Shown here: positions 34,961 to 43,239 of the stretch, in pieces
Layout of the letters: each line of letters opens with the position of its first letter
Numbering within the stretch: position 1 is the stretch's first letter
Assembly (NCBI RefSeq): GCF_042654345.1
Contig: NZ_JBHSGB010000017.1
Coordinates: 310,001-374,000, forward strand
Source: Pararheinheimera marina
GTDB taxonomy: Bacteria > Pseudomonadota > Gammaproteobacteria > Enterobacterales > Alteromonadaceae
Direction of reading: 5' to 3'
Length of the DNA stretch: 64,000 nt
Translations under genes and position numbers: made by a program
The notes under the pieces: generated by a model
Told to the model about the DNA's origin: nothing
Databases searched by the model: none
What the model saw: only the letters and a program-made list of their open reading frames with translations

Positions 34961-35770
34961 TTAAGAAGGATCCTGTGACTGGCTATGCAAAAAGTGCTCC
35001 AGACTTGCAGCAAGTCGTTGTTTCATGCTGCGGTCAATGCTGGATAACGGGGTTTCAATCAGGCAGCCGCCCTGCTCCAGGCTCGGTTCAGCCCGCAGTT
35101 GCCAATGGCGCTGTGTCAGTTCAGTTTCAGTGTAATGCTGCTGCAGTATCGCCAGATCGTCCGGGTGCAATTTAATTAAGACGTGTTCGGTTTGCAGCGG
35201 CAGCACCGCCACAGCGTCACTGACGGTCTGTAAAATGACGGCTGGGTTGGTTTTGGCTTCGACCGCAATCACGGCTTCTGCCATTCGCAGCGCCAGCTCC
35301 GTCAGCTGGTGTTTTACCTGGTCGTTTATCTGGGCCAGGGGCTGCTGCAGCTGGTCCAGCAGTTGTGCCAGTTGCTGCTTGATAGCGTCGACCTCTGCGG
35401 CCGCATCTTCCAGGCCCAGCTTTTTGCCTTCGTCCTGACCTTGCTTTAAACCATCCTGCAAGCCTTGGTTCTGGCCATCCTGATAGCCCTGCCCGAACCC
35501 CGCGTTTTTCCCTTCAGCAAAACCTTCGTCATAGGCCGCCTGACGGATTTGCTCAATATCCTCAGCCGTTAATGGCTTTAATTCGAGCTCATCCGCCTCT
35601 TCGGTTACTGTCACAACCTTCGGATCTGGCCTGGTTTTGTATAACGCATTGGTGCGGTTCGCTGCCTGTTTGTGCTCAGCCTCAAGCATAGGTGCCGGCC
35701 ATTGCTTCAGTAACTCCAGCAGCTCCTCATCGGGTTCGAATGGCTGCTTACCGCGAAAATGATCGGTCAT
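34961..35770 (-). CDS. fliH: flagellar export regulator FliH
   Basis: Regulator of FliI, 269 residues. Residues 1-85 are charged and probably disordered; residues 90-125 hold the glycine-repeat helix typical of FliH (AYDEGFAEGKNAGFGQGYQDGQ and following GxxxG-spaced residues); the C-terminal 130 residues resemble the V-type ATPase stator subunit E fold. ATG 35770 follows fliG by 11 bases. Confidence 0.94.
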   Translation of the reverse strand: MTDHFRGKQPFEPDEELLELLKQWPAPMLEAEHKQAANRTNALYKTRPDPKVVTVTEEADELELKPLTAEDIEQIRQAAYDEGFAEGKNAGFGQGYQDGQNQGLQDGLKQGQDEGKKLGLEDAAAEVDAIKQQLAQLLDQLQQPLAQINDQVKHQLTELALRMAEAVIAVEAKTNPAVILQTVSDAVAVLPLQTEHVLIKLHPDDLAILQQHYTETELTQRHWQLRAEPSLEQGGCLIETPLSSIDRSMKQRLAASLEHFLHSQSQDPS

Positions 35771-35781
35771 CTGCTACTCCG

Positions 35782-36816
35782 TCAGAGGAAATCTTCGCCG
35801 CCACCGCCGCCGAGCATAATTTCGCCCGCATCGGCCAGACGTCTTGCCACAGACAGAATTTCTTTTTGCGCCGCTTCGACTTCACTGACACGCACCGGGC
35901 CCATGGCTTCCAAATCGTCCATCAGCAATTCAGCTGCTCGTTTGGACATATTTTTAAGGATTTTCTCTTTTAAGTTTTCGTCGGCGCCTTTCAGTGCCTT
36001 CATCAGCGCATCCTGCTGCACTTCGCGCAGAATGGTCTGAATGGCGCGGTCATCAACATCCAGCAGGTTTTCGAATACAAACATCAAATCCTGGATTTGT
36101 TGTGCCATTTCTTCGTCGTGCTCGCGGATGGCGTCCATCAACTGGCCTTCGACGTTGGTGTCCAGGTAGTTCATGATATCGGCTGCTGCTTTCAGGCCGC
36201 CCATCTTCGCCGCTTGCGCACCCGCCTGACCGGCAAATTGTTTTTCCATAATTTCGTTCAATTCCTGCAACGCAGCTGGCTGAACTTCTTCCAGGTTGGC
36301 AATACGCATGGTTAAGTCCAGGCGCACCTTTTCCGGGAATTGTGACAGGATTTCCGCCGACTGCTCCGGCTCCAGATAGGACAATACAATAGTCTGGATC
36401 TGCGGGTGTTCGTTGCGGATGATATTGGCCACTTGCTTCGAGTCCATCCACTTCAGCGAATCCAGACCCTTGGCACCGCCGCCCAGAATAATCTGGTCGA
36501 TCAGGTTCGAGGCTTTCTCTTCACCCAAGGCGGCCGTTAAAGCGCGACGGATAAATTCTTCGCTCTGGAAGCCGATGGTACTGAAGTTCTGAATTTGTTC
36601 GATAAACAGCTTGTGTACGGCCGCAATTTTTGACTGGTTCAGATCTTCAATCTGCGCCATCGCCATACCCACCTTCTGCACCTGCTTAGGTTCCAGGTGT
36701 TTCAGGATCTGCGCCGCATCTTCCTCAGACAGACTCAGCAACAGAATGGCGGCTTTCTCCACGCCATCCAGTTTGCCCACATCAAAGGTGGGTTTGATCG
36801 TATCTACATTACTCAT
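35782..36816 (-). CDS. fliG: flagellar motor switch protein FliG
   Basis: Rotor protein of 344 residues that receives torque from the stators. The N-terminal FliF-binding domain starts near VEKAAILLLSLSEEDAAQILKHL, the middle domain contains the EHPQ motif (RNEHPQIQTIVLSYLEPEQSAEIL), and the C-terminal domain has the torque helix with charged residues (DDRAIQTILREVQQDALMKALKG; RAAELLMDDLEAMGPVRVSEVE). The glycine-rich tail ends GGGGGEDFL. ATG 36816 overlaps the fliF end by 8 bases. Confidence 0.97.
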   Translation of the reverse strand: MSNVDTIKPTFDVGKLDGVEKAAILLLSLSEEDAAQILKHLEPKQVQKVGMAMAQIEDLNQSKIAAVHKLFIEQIQNFSTIGFQSEEFIRRALTAALGEEKASNLIDQIILGGGAKGLDSLKWMDSKQVANIIRNEHPQIQTIVLSYLEPEQSAEILSQFPEKVRLDLTMRIANLEEVQPAALQELNEIMEKQFAGQAGAQAAKMGGLKAAADIMNYLDTNVEGQLMDAIREHDEEMAQQIQDLMFVFENLLDVDDRAIQTILREVQQDALMKALKGADENLKEKILKNMSKRAAELLMDDLEAMGPVRVSEVEAAQKEILSVARRLADAGEIMLGGGGGEDFL

Positions 36817-38515
36817 CTTCGCTTAACCAGTTTTTCACGACCAAAGAGGACAGTTCAGGTTCGTTGGCTACCAGAGCACGCACCGCTTTTAATAAGTCTT
36901 CGTCACCATGCAAGTCCGGCAGCATCAGGGTGCCATCGGCCGCGAAACCAACCGACTTCGCGTCAAATTCTTTGGTCAGCATATCCATGGTTTCATCACC
37001 CAGATCCAGACCGCTGCTCAGTGACGCCTCATCATACACCTCTGTGGTGTCTTCTGGGTAAATCAGACGTTTCAACATCGGACGGATCACGGCCAGGATC
37101 AGCACAATGATAATCAGAGTGCCCACCAGCAGTTTCATCATCCGCATAAACCATTCTTGCTCGTAAATTGGCGGCTCTTCAGCTGTGACCAGTGCTTCAC
37201 GGGCAAATGGCACCGACACCACTTCGATGGTATCGCCACGTTGCACGTCAAAACCAATCCCCCCCTGCAATAAACGACGGATATTCGCCAGCTCCGCTTG
37301 AGTCCGTGGTTGCGGACCTGCAGCCTCACCTTCGGCCGCAGCCTCGCCAGGTTTATAGTCAACCGCCACGGAAACGCTGATCCGACGGATCACGCCAGAT
37401 TGCTGCGTTGAATGGCTGATGGTGGTATCCAGCTCATAGTTCTTGGTAATTTCTTTGCTGTTGCGGCCAGGGATCACCGGCTGTGTGCCTTCGCCTGCCT
37501 GTTCAGGAATATTGCTGTTCAGCGGTGGCTGATTAGACAAAGCGCCAGGAATACCGCTGATATTGCCACCCACACTGTTTTGCTCAATGCTCATCTCACT
37601 GCGCACTGCAGGTAAATCCGGGTTAAAGCGCTTTTGAGTTTGTTCGACGGCCGTAAAGTCCATCAACAAGTCGACCTGAGCGGTGTAGTTGTCCACACCC
37701 AGCACTGGGATCAGAATAGAGTCAATTTTCTGACGATACTCTTCTTCCCGCGAACGTTCCATTTCGTATTCTTTGCGCACCCGGGCAGAACTGGCGTCTT
37801 GCGATCCACTATTGAGCAAACGCCCATTCTGGTCGGTGACAGTGACCCGGCTTGGCTCCAGACCCTGCACCGCAGAAGCCACTAAATCAACAATGGCGTC
37901 CACTTCACTTTCTTTCAGGCTTTTATTGCCTTTGACACTGATCATCACAGTGGCAGAAGGCTGCTTTTCGCGACGGGCAAAGATGTTTTCTTTTGGAATA
38001 GCTAACAAGACGCGGGCCGAGGCGACGTTTTGCATTTGTTCGATGGTGCGGGCCAGCTGCTGTTCACGGCTGTGCTTTAAGCGTTCGGTTTCCAGACGCT
38101 GACTGACACCAAAGCCACTGTCCTGCATCAGGATTTCATCACCAGAACTTTGTTGCTGTTGCACGCCGGCACGCACCATGTCCAGCTTGATATTCTGGTA
38201 CTCGTCGCCATTGACCAGAATGGTACTGCCTTCGAGTTTGTAATCAATTTTCTGGGCGTCGAGGTAATCCAGTGTAGTGATTAATTCCTGGGTTTCAAAG
38301 GTGCCCAAAGGCCTCATTTCCGGCTCGCGGGCCCAAAGAATAATCAGCACGGCGATCGCAATACAGATGGTCAGCGCGACAATCAGACTGATCTGACGCA
38401 CCATATCCATACCGCCGACTGAACCCAGGAAGCCAGATTTCTGCTCCTGCTGGTCCGGCATCTTGCTAAATTCGTCGGATGCCAGAGCCAATTCTGTTGA
38501 TGTACTTTCCGCCAC
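36809..38515 (-). CDS. fliF: flagellar MS-ring protein FliF (GTG start)
   Basis: Inner-membrane MS-ring protein, 568 residues. Membrane helices lie near 37-60 (ISLIVALTICIAIAVLIILWA) and 458-480 (LLVGTLIIIVLILAVIRPML), flanking the periplasmic YscJ/FliF domain. The C-terminal cytoplasmic tail LSSLVVKNWLSEDE binds FliG. The start is GTG 38515 with AAGGAG 6 bases upstream. It lies 13 bases after fliE. Confidence 0.96.
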   Translation of the reverse strand: MAESTSTELALASDEFSKMPDQQEQKSGFLGSVGGMDMVRQISLIVALTICIAIAVLIILWAREPEMRPLGTFETQELITTLDYLDAQKIDYKLEGSTILVNGDEYQNIKLDMVRAGVQQQQSSGDEILMQDSGFGVSQRLETERLKHSREQQLARTIEQMQNVASARVLLAIPKENIFARREKQPSATVMISVKGNKSLKESEVDAIVDLVASAVQGLEPSRVTVTDQNGRLLNSGSQDASSARVRKEYEMERSREEEYRQKIDSILIPVLGVDNYTAQVDLLMDFTAVEQTQKRFNPDLPAVRSEMSIEQNSVGGNISGIPGALSNQPPLNSNIPEQAGEGTQPVIPGRNSKEITKNYELDTTISHSTQQSGVIRRISVSVAVDYKPGEAAAEGEAAGPQPRTQAELANIRRLLQGGIGFDVQRGDTIEVVSVPFAREALVTAEEPPIYEQEWFMRMMKLLVGTLIIIVLILAVIRPMLKRLIYPEDTTEVYDEASLSSGLDLGDETMDMLTKEFDAKSVGFAADGTLMLPDLHGDEDLLKAVRALVANEPELSSLVVKNWLSEDE

Positions 38516-38528
38516 CTTCTACTCCTTA

Positions 38529-38864
38529 CTACACAGGCATCGACATAATTTCTTTGTACGCTTCCACCAGCTTGGTGCGAACCTGCACTGTGGCATCAAA
38601 GGCCAGCGATGCTTTTTGACCGGCAATCATGGCTTGCGCCAGGGAGACACGTGGGTCGCCCATTTCTACTGCGGTGCTCAGGTTACGGCTTTCCCCTTGC
38701 AACGCATTGACATTGTCCAGAGCGCCTTTGAGCATCGCGGAGAAATCCGACTGGCTGGTGTTGATGGCTGGCTCTTTCGGCAATGCCAGATCCGCCGATA
38801 CAGCACGGGATTCCAGCATCATCGATTGCATTTCCTGGTAGAAGCTATGGCCCTGGATTTTCAT
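38529..38864 (-). CDS. fliE: flagellar hook-basal body protein FliE
   Basis: Junction protein between the MS ring and rod, 111 residues. C-terminal family segment SLAQAMIAGQKASLAFDATVQVRTKLVEAYKEIMSMPV is intact. The frame opens three codons earlier at a GTG, but ATG 38864 has an AGG site 8 bases ahead and gives the family N-terminus. It is the first gene of the fliE-R operon, with a sigma-54 promoter about 50 bases upstream. Confidence 0.95.
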   Translation of the reverse strand: MKIQGHSFYQEMQSMMLESRAVSADLALPKEPAINTSQSDFSAMLKGALDNVNALQGESRNLSTAVEMGDPRVSLAQAMIAGQKASLAFDATVQVRTKLVEAYKEIMSMPV

Positions 38865-38913
38865 GGTAAGCACCTGTCAAAACTTTGTTGTCGGCTTCAG
38901 ATAACAGGGAATA

Positions 38914-38930
38914 AGCACAAGTCGTGCCAG
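38914..38930 (-). promoter_or_regulatory. sigma-54 promoter of the fliE operon
   Basis: Minus-strand CTGGCACGACTTGTGCT carries a consensus -24 element (TGGCACG) and a -12 element (GTGCT) with the required GG-N10-GC spacing, about 50 bases before fliE. It is the best sigma-54 match in the window. Control by the FlrB/FlrC pair encoded just upstream is the expected arrangement. Confidence 0.85.
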
Positions 38931-39066
38931 AGTCATGATTCGCGAATCAGAGCAGCAACAGAACACAACAAGTCAGACATAACACATTGATTTAAAACAG
39001 ACTTAAGAACTGAATCAAAGTGATGATTTTGAATAATTTCAAAAAAGCAGCGTCAAATTTAACGAA

Positions 39067-39100
39067 TAAGCCAGTGGCAGCTAACGCTGCCACTGGCTTA
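39067..39100 (-). terminator. hairpin terminator after flrC
   Basis: Perfect 14-bp inverted repeat (TAAGCCAGTGGCAG with its complement) around a 6-base loop, 22 bases beyond the flrC stop. No immediate T-run follows, so termination strength is uncertain. It separates flrBC from the fliE operon. Confidence 0.6.
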
Positions 39101-39122
39101 ATAAAGAGGGATTAGATGAGCA

Positions 39123-40466
39123 TCAGGCTGGTAACTGAATACCAGATTCACGCATACGCGCCAGCTTGTAACGCAAGGTCCGGGCACTGATCCCAAGCCG
39201 CTCGGCCACGTCTTTACGACTGTTGGCACAGGCTTTCATGGTTTCCAGAATAATCCGGTGTTCTTGATCATAGAGTTCAGACTTAAACAGACTCAGATCC
39301 GGGTCCTGCACTGTCGGCACGGCAGGTGCCGAACTGACAGGTACGATTTCCAGCAGAATATCTTCAGCATCGATCAGCTCACCGTCAGAGATAATTAAAG
39401 ACCGCTGCATAATGTTGTCCAGCTCGCGGACATTCCCAGGCCAGCTGTGTTGTAGCAGTTTCTGCTGAGCGGCCGGAGTCAGCGTTGGTGTCGCTAACCC
39501 AGTCTGACGACTGTGCCGTTCCAGCAAATGCTGCGCTAACGGCAGAATATCTGCAGGACGCTCTGCCAGTGCGGTCCAGGTTAACGGAAACACGTTCAGC
39601 CGGTAGAACAAATCTTCGCGGAAATGCCCTTCCGCCACCGCCTGCTTTAAATCTCTGTTACTGGTGGCCACCACCCGCACATCCAGTTTGACCGTTTTAC
39701 GGCTACCCAAACGCTCGACTTCGCGCTCCTGCAGCACCCGTAATAATTTAGCCTGAAGGTTCAGGTCCATTTCACTGATTTCATCCAGCAGAATGGTGCC
39801 TTGCTGGGCTTGTTCAAACTTACCGGGGCAAGACTGAATGGCACCGGTAAAAGCGCCTTTTTCATAGCCAAACAAGGTGGCTTCCAGCATGTTTTCCGGA
39901 ATGGCTGCGCAGTTAATCGCAATAAAAGGACCACTCTGACGCGGGCTTTGCTGGTGAATATAGCGGGCCAGCACCTCTTTACCACAGCCACTTGGTCCCA
40001 GCACCAGCACGTTCGCATCAGAACGAGCCACTTTGGCGGCTAAACGGATTAACTGCTGACCTTGCTCAGACGCCACCACAGGCTCAATCGCATCCACGGT
40101 TTCGGTCAGCGCATAACGGGCCACCATATTGACCAGGACTTCGGGCGCAAAAGGTTTGGCCAGGTAGTCCACAGCGCCCTGACGAATAGCCAGTACTGCA
40201 TCATTCACATTGGCGTACGCGGTCATCATCAATACAGGCAACGCCGGGTAGTTCAGCTTGAGGCTTTTGAGCAGTTCAAGGCCGGAAACCGACCCCATCT
40301 GCACATCACTGACCACCAGCGCCACTTTATGCTGTTTTAATAAGCTCAGTGCCTGCTCGGCGTTTTCAGCCTGCAGCACCTGATAATTGGCCAGGTTCAG
40401 CGTATCGGCCAAAGCTTCACGTAAGCCTGCATCGTCTTCAACCACCAGAATGTTAGTTGTGTGCAT
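39123..40466 (-). CDS. flrC: sigma-54-dependent flagellar response regulator FlrC/FleR
   Basis: NtrC-family activator of 447 residues for mid-stage flagellar genes. N-terminal receiver domain with phospho-acceptor D54 in VVSDVQMGS, then an AAA+ domain with Walker A LGPSGCGKEVLARYIH, the sigma-54-contacting GAFTGA loop (YEKGAFTGAIQ), Walker B TILLDEISEMD, and a C-terminal Fis-type helix-turn-helix (RKDVAERLGISARTLRYKLARMRE). ATG 40466 overlaps the flrB end by 14 bases. Confidence 0.93.
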   Translation of the reverse strand: MHTTNILVVEDDAGLREALADTLNLANYQVLQAENAEQALSLLKQHKVALVVSDVQMGSVSGLELLKSLKLNYPALPVLMMTAYANVNDAVLAIRQGAVDYLAKPFAPEVLVNMVARYALTETVDAIEPVVASEQGQQLIRLAAKVARSDANVLVLGPSGCGKEVLARYIHQQSPRQSGPFIAINCAAIPENMLEATLFGYEKGAFTGAIQSCPGKFEQAQQGTILLDEISEMDLNLQAKLLRVLQEREVERLGSRKTVKLDVRVVATSNRDLKQAVAEGHFREDLFYRLNVFPLTWTALAERPADILPLAQHLLERHSRQTGLATPTLTPAAQQKLLQHSWPGNVRELDNIMQRSLIISDGELIDAEDILLEIVPVSSAPAVPTVQDPDLSLFKSELYDQEHRIILETMKACANSRKDVAERLGISARTLRYKLARMRESGIQLPA

Positions 40467-41550
40467 AATCCAACTCCTGCGGCTGCATCACCGCCTGATA
40501 CAAAGGGAAAACCAATTCAAACCGTGCGCCACCACTTTGGCTGCTGCGATAGCGCACCAGACCGTTATGGGAATGCACAACCGCCTGCACCACGGCCAGG
40601 CCCAAGCCAGTGCCCTGACTGCGAGTGGTGAAAAAGGGCTCAAAAATTTGTTGCTGTAAATGAGCAGGCACGCCAGGGCCATTGTCTTCTACCGCGATCA
40701 GCACTTGGTGTGGGTTGTCTGGTGCCAGCCGGGCTTCCAGTTTTAACAAGGCACCGGGGCCGATGATTTGCATGCTGTTCTGCAGCAGGTTCTGAATGGC
40801 GCCCGCCAGGCTTCTGGCATTGCCAAGAATTTGTACATCCGGCTGCGGCAATTCGACCTGAATTCGCCCTTGCTGCTGTTCAATCAATACTTCAACACCG
40901 GCAAAGACTTCGCTCAGGAGTTGTTGCATAGACAAAGGCACCACCTGCTGTTCGCGGCCAGCCCGGGCAAACAACAATAAATCATTGACCTGCTGCTCTA
41001 AATCCTGCAGCCGCGCCACCAGCTTATGCTGAAATTGTTCGCGGGATAACGGGTTTAGCTTCGGACTGCCCAGGTTCTGCGCGTACAGCAGCGCTGAAGA
41101 CAACGGAGTGCGGATTTGGTGAGCTAAAGACGCCATCATGCGCCCCAGCGTCGACAAACGCTGTAAGTGCGCCATGCGGCTTTGCAACTGACGGGTTTCC
41201 GTCAGATCGGTCAGTACGATCAGCTGGCCTGTTTCGGGCTCCATCGAACTGATTTCCAATTTGACCCGACTGCCGTCCTGCAACGAGACTTCCATGCCAT
41301 CATCACTGCGAGGCCGGAATGCTCTGCTGATAATATCCAGCCAGCGCTGGCCAATTAAAGGTTCGCCCAGCATGGACCGCGCCACCGGATTCGCCTGTGC
41401 GACAAAGCCACGTTCATCCAACACCACGATGCCTGTCGGCAATTTGTGGATCAGATGCTCCAGCCGTTTTGCTGTGCGAATAGCATCCGCACAGTGTTCA
41501 GCTTCTGACTGCACCGCTTCAATGGAAACATAGGCATAGGCTCTGCTCAT
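40453..41550 (-). CDS. flrB: flagellar sensor histidine kinase FlrB/FleS
   Basis: Cytoplasmic histidine kinase of 365 residues, with no membrane segment. A PAS-like domain (about 35-110, LPTGIVVLDERGFVAQANPVARSMLG) precedes the dimerisation/phospho-acceptor box LAHQIRTPLSSALLYAQN and an ATPase domain with NLLQNSMQI, VEDNGPGVP and TTRSQGTGLGLAVVQAVVHSHNG. Start at ATG 41550 has a GAGG site; an ATG 24 bases upstream lacks one. A sigma-54 promoter precedes it. Confidence 0.92.
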   Translation of the reverse strand: MSRAYAYVSIEAVQSEAEHCADAIRTAKRLEHLIHKLPTGIVVLDERGFVAQANPVARSMLGEPLIGQRWLDIISRAFRPRSDDGMEVSLQDGSRVKLEISSMEPETGQLIVLTDLTETRQLQSRMAHLQRLSTLGRMMASLAHQIRTPLSSALLYAQNLGSPKLNPLSREQFQHKLVARLQDLEQQVNDLLLFARAGREQQVVPLSMQQLLSEVFAGVEVLIEQQQGRIQVELPQPDVQILGNARSLAGAIQNLLQNSMQIIGPGALLKLEARLAPDNPHQVLIAVEDNGPGVPAHLQQQIFEPFFTTRSQGTGLGLAVVQAVVHSHNGLVRYRSSQSGGARFELVFPLYQAVMQPQELDYAHN

Positions 41551-41586
41551 GGCAACCTCGCAAAACTTTGACATTCGCCAAAGCTA

Positions 41587-41603
41587 TGCACAAGGTATGC
41601 CAC
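41587..41603 (-). promoter_or_regulatory. sigma-54 promoter of flrBC
   Basis: Minus-strand GTGGCATACCTTGTGCA has TGGCA at -24 and TGCA at -12 with GG-N10-GC spacing, about 38 bases before the flrB ATG. It fits the known scheme in which FlrA activates flrBC through sigma-54. Confidence 0.75.
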
Positions 41604-41653
41604 AAATATTATTATTTTAAATCAGAAGGTTAAGATGGCGTTTTTTTGACGGC

Positions 41654-43105
41654 TTAGCTTTCGTCACGCATCAGATTGTATTTACGCATCTTCTCCACCA
41701 GCGTGGTCCGGCGTAAACACAGCAGGTCAGCTGCTCTTGCGACCACATAGTCATGACGCTCCAGCGCCTGAGTGATCAACGAGATTTCCAAATCGGCCAG
41801 GAAGTCTTTTAAATCCATGCCGTGTTCAGGCAATACCGAATAATCGCCAATGACCTGGTCAAGGTCCTCAGGATCAGTTGCAGAGTCGTCTTCCTCCTCG
41901 CTGAACTGGAACAGTTCATTCAGCGCATCACGCTCCTGCAAGGCATCCGGGTAGTGCGGCACATAAGTTTCCACATCCAGATGACGGTACTTTTGTGGCA
42001 ACTCTGCCACATCCACCACCTGATTCGGATACATTATCGCCATACGTTCGACCAGGTTTGCCAGTTCACGCACATTGCCCGGCCATGCATGCAGTTTTAA
42101 ACTCTCCAGCGCCCGCTCTGTAAACTTGACCCGGGCATGCCCCTGCTGTTCAGCCCGCAACACCAGCTCCTGCACCAACGCAGGTAAATCATCGGCCCGC
42201 TCACGCAGTGCCGGGGTTTCAATAGGAAATACATTGAGCCGGTAAAACAAGTCTTCACGGAAACGGCCGTCTTCAATCATTTGTTCCAAAGCACGGTGAG
42301 TTGCCGCAATAATACGGACATCGGCCTTAATAGGCTGGCTGCCACCAACCCGCTCATAGACCCGCTCTTGCAGTACCCGCAGTAATTTAACCTGCATGGG
42401 CAATGGCATATCGCCGATTTCATCCAGAAACAATGTGCCGCCCTGAGCCAGCTCAAAACGCCCTTTACGGGTGGAGATAGCGCCGGTAAATGCGCCTTTT
42501 TCATGACCAAAGAGTTCGCTTTCCAGCAGCTCCGCAGGGATGGCGCCACAGTTTAGCGGCACAAAAGGCCCTTCAGCCCGGTTAGATAACGCATGAATAT
42601 TGCGGGCGACCACTTCTTTCCCAGTGCCGGAATCGCCCAGGATCAACACATTGGCGTCGGTTTTTGCAACTTGCTGAATAAGAAAACGAACTTGCTGCAT
42701 GGCCGGCGTTTGCCCGACCATGCCGATAAATCGATGCTGTTCAGTCTGACTGCGCTGACCCGGCAGTAAACGATGGTACTCCTGACAGTCCCGCAGCAAT
42801 TGGGTAAAAGATGCGTAAGCGAAAGGCTCTGTCAGCAAACCGACCGCATTCGGCTGTGCTAAATGCAGCTTCAGATTGTCGCCAACCAGTAAAAAAGCGC
42901 AAAGCGGATGTTGTTCAATAAATTGCTGGTGTTGTTGCGAGGTTAAAGCCCCTAATAACACCACAGCTTTTGGATCGTTTTGCAGAAAGGCAGACAATTG
43001 TGCCTCTTGCAGTACCTGAGGCTCTTCACCAATGAAGCCAAGTACGGCAGCCAGACGAAGGGCTCTGGACTCGTGCTGATCAAGAATATAAAGCTTATTG
43101 CTCAT
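41654..43105 (-). CDS. flrA: sigma-54-dependent flagellar master regulator FlrA/FleQ
   Basis: Top-level activator of polar flagellar genes, 483 residues. The N-terminal FleQ domain (about 1-125) resembles a receiver but lacks the acidic pocket. The AAA+ domain has Walker A LGDSGTGKEVVARNIH, HEKGAFTGAIST, Walker B TLFLDEIGDMP and the arginine-rich FREDLFYRLNVFP. The C-terminal Fis domain is VVARAADLLCLRRTTLVEKMRKYNL. FleQ proteins bind cyclic di-GMP near their Walker A; whether this one does cannot be read off. The gene is monocistronic, with a sigma-70-like promoter. Confidence 0.94.
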   Translation of the reverse strand: MSNKLYILDQHESRALRLAAVLGFIGEEPQVLQEAQLSAFLQNDPKAVVLLGALTSQQHQQFIEQHPLCAFLLVGDNLKLHLAQPNAVGLLTEPFAYASFTQLLRDCQEYHRLLPGQRSQTEQHRFIGMVGQTPAMQQVRFLIQQVAKTDANVLILGDSGTGKEVVARNIHALSNRAEGPFVPLNCGAIPAELLESELFGHEKGAFTGAISTRKGRFELAQGGTLFLDEIGDMPLPMQVKLLRVLQERVYERVGGSQPIKADVRIIAATHRALEQMIEDGRFREDLFYRLNVFPIETPALRERADDLPALVQELVLRAEQQGHARVKFTERALESLKLHAWPGNVRELANLVERMAIMYPNQVVDVAELPQKYRHLDVETYVPHYPDALQERDALNELFQFSEEEDDSATDPEDLDQVIGDYSVLPEHGMDLKDFLADLEISLITQALERHDYVVARAADLLCLRRTTLVEKMRKYNLMRDES

Positions 43106-43150
43106 AGGCTTATAAAAAAGGACTTTTTATCCGATGTGCTTTTTTATTCC

Positions 43151-43178
43151 ATTGTACAGCGGAAGCGTCAGCTTGCAA
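43151..43178 (-). promoter_or_regulatory. sigma-70-like promoter of flrA
   Basis: Minus-strand TTGCAA, 16 bases, then TACAAT, ending about 46 bases before the flrA ATG. The -10 matches 5 of 6 consensus bases and the -35 matches 4 of 6. It agrees with flrA being the housekeeping-sigma entry point of the hierarchy. Moderate support only. Confidence 0.5.
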
Positions 43179-43185
43179 GGTAAAA

Positions 43186-43221
43186 CGCTGGATTTTTGAC
43201 ACCAGTGTCAAAAATCCAGCG
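43186..43221 (-). terminator. strong hairpin terminator after flagellin
   Basis: A perfect 16-bp inverted repeat (CGCTGGATTTTTGACA and its complement) with a 4-base CCAG loop, 18 bases after the flagellin stop, followed on the minus strand by TTTTACC. It isolates flagellin transcription from flrA, just downstream. Confidence 0.8.
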
Positions 43222-43239
43222 CGAGGAGATGACGAAGGA

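Noticed and set aside
41654..43105. FlrA as a phosphorylated NtrC-type response regulator
   Set aside because: The N-terminal domain lacks the acidic pocket and phospho-acceptor of receiver domains, as in FleQ/FlrA.
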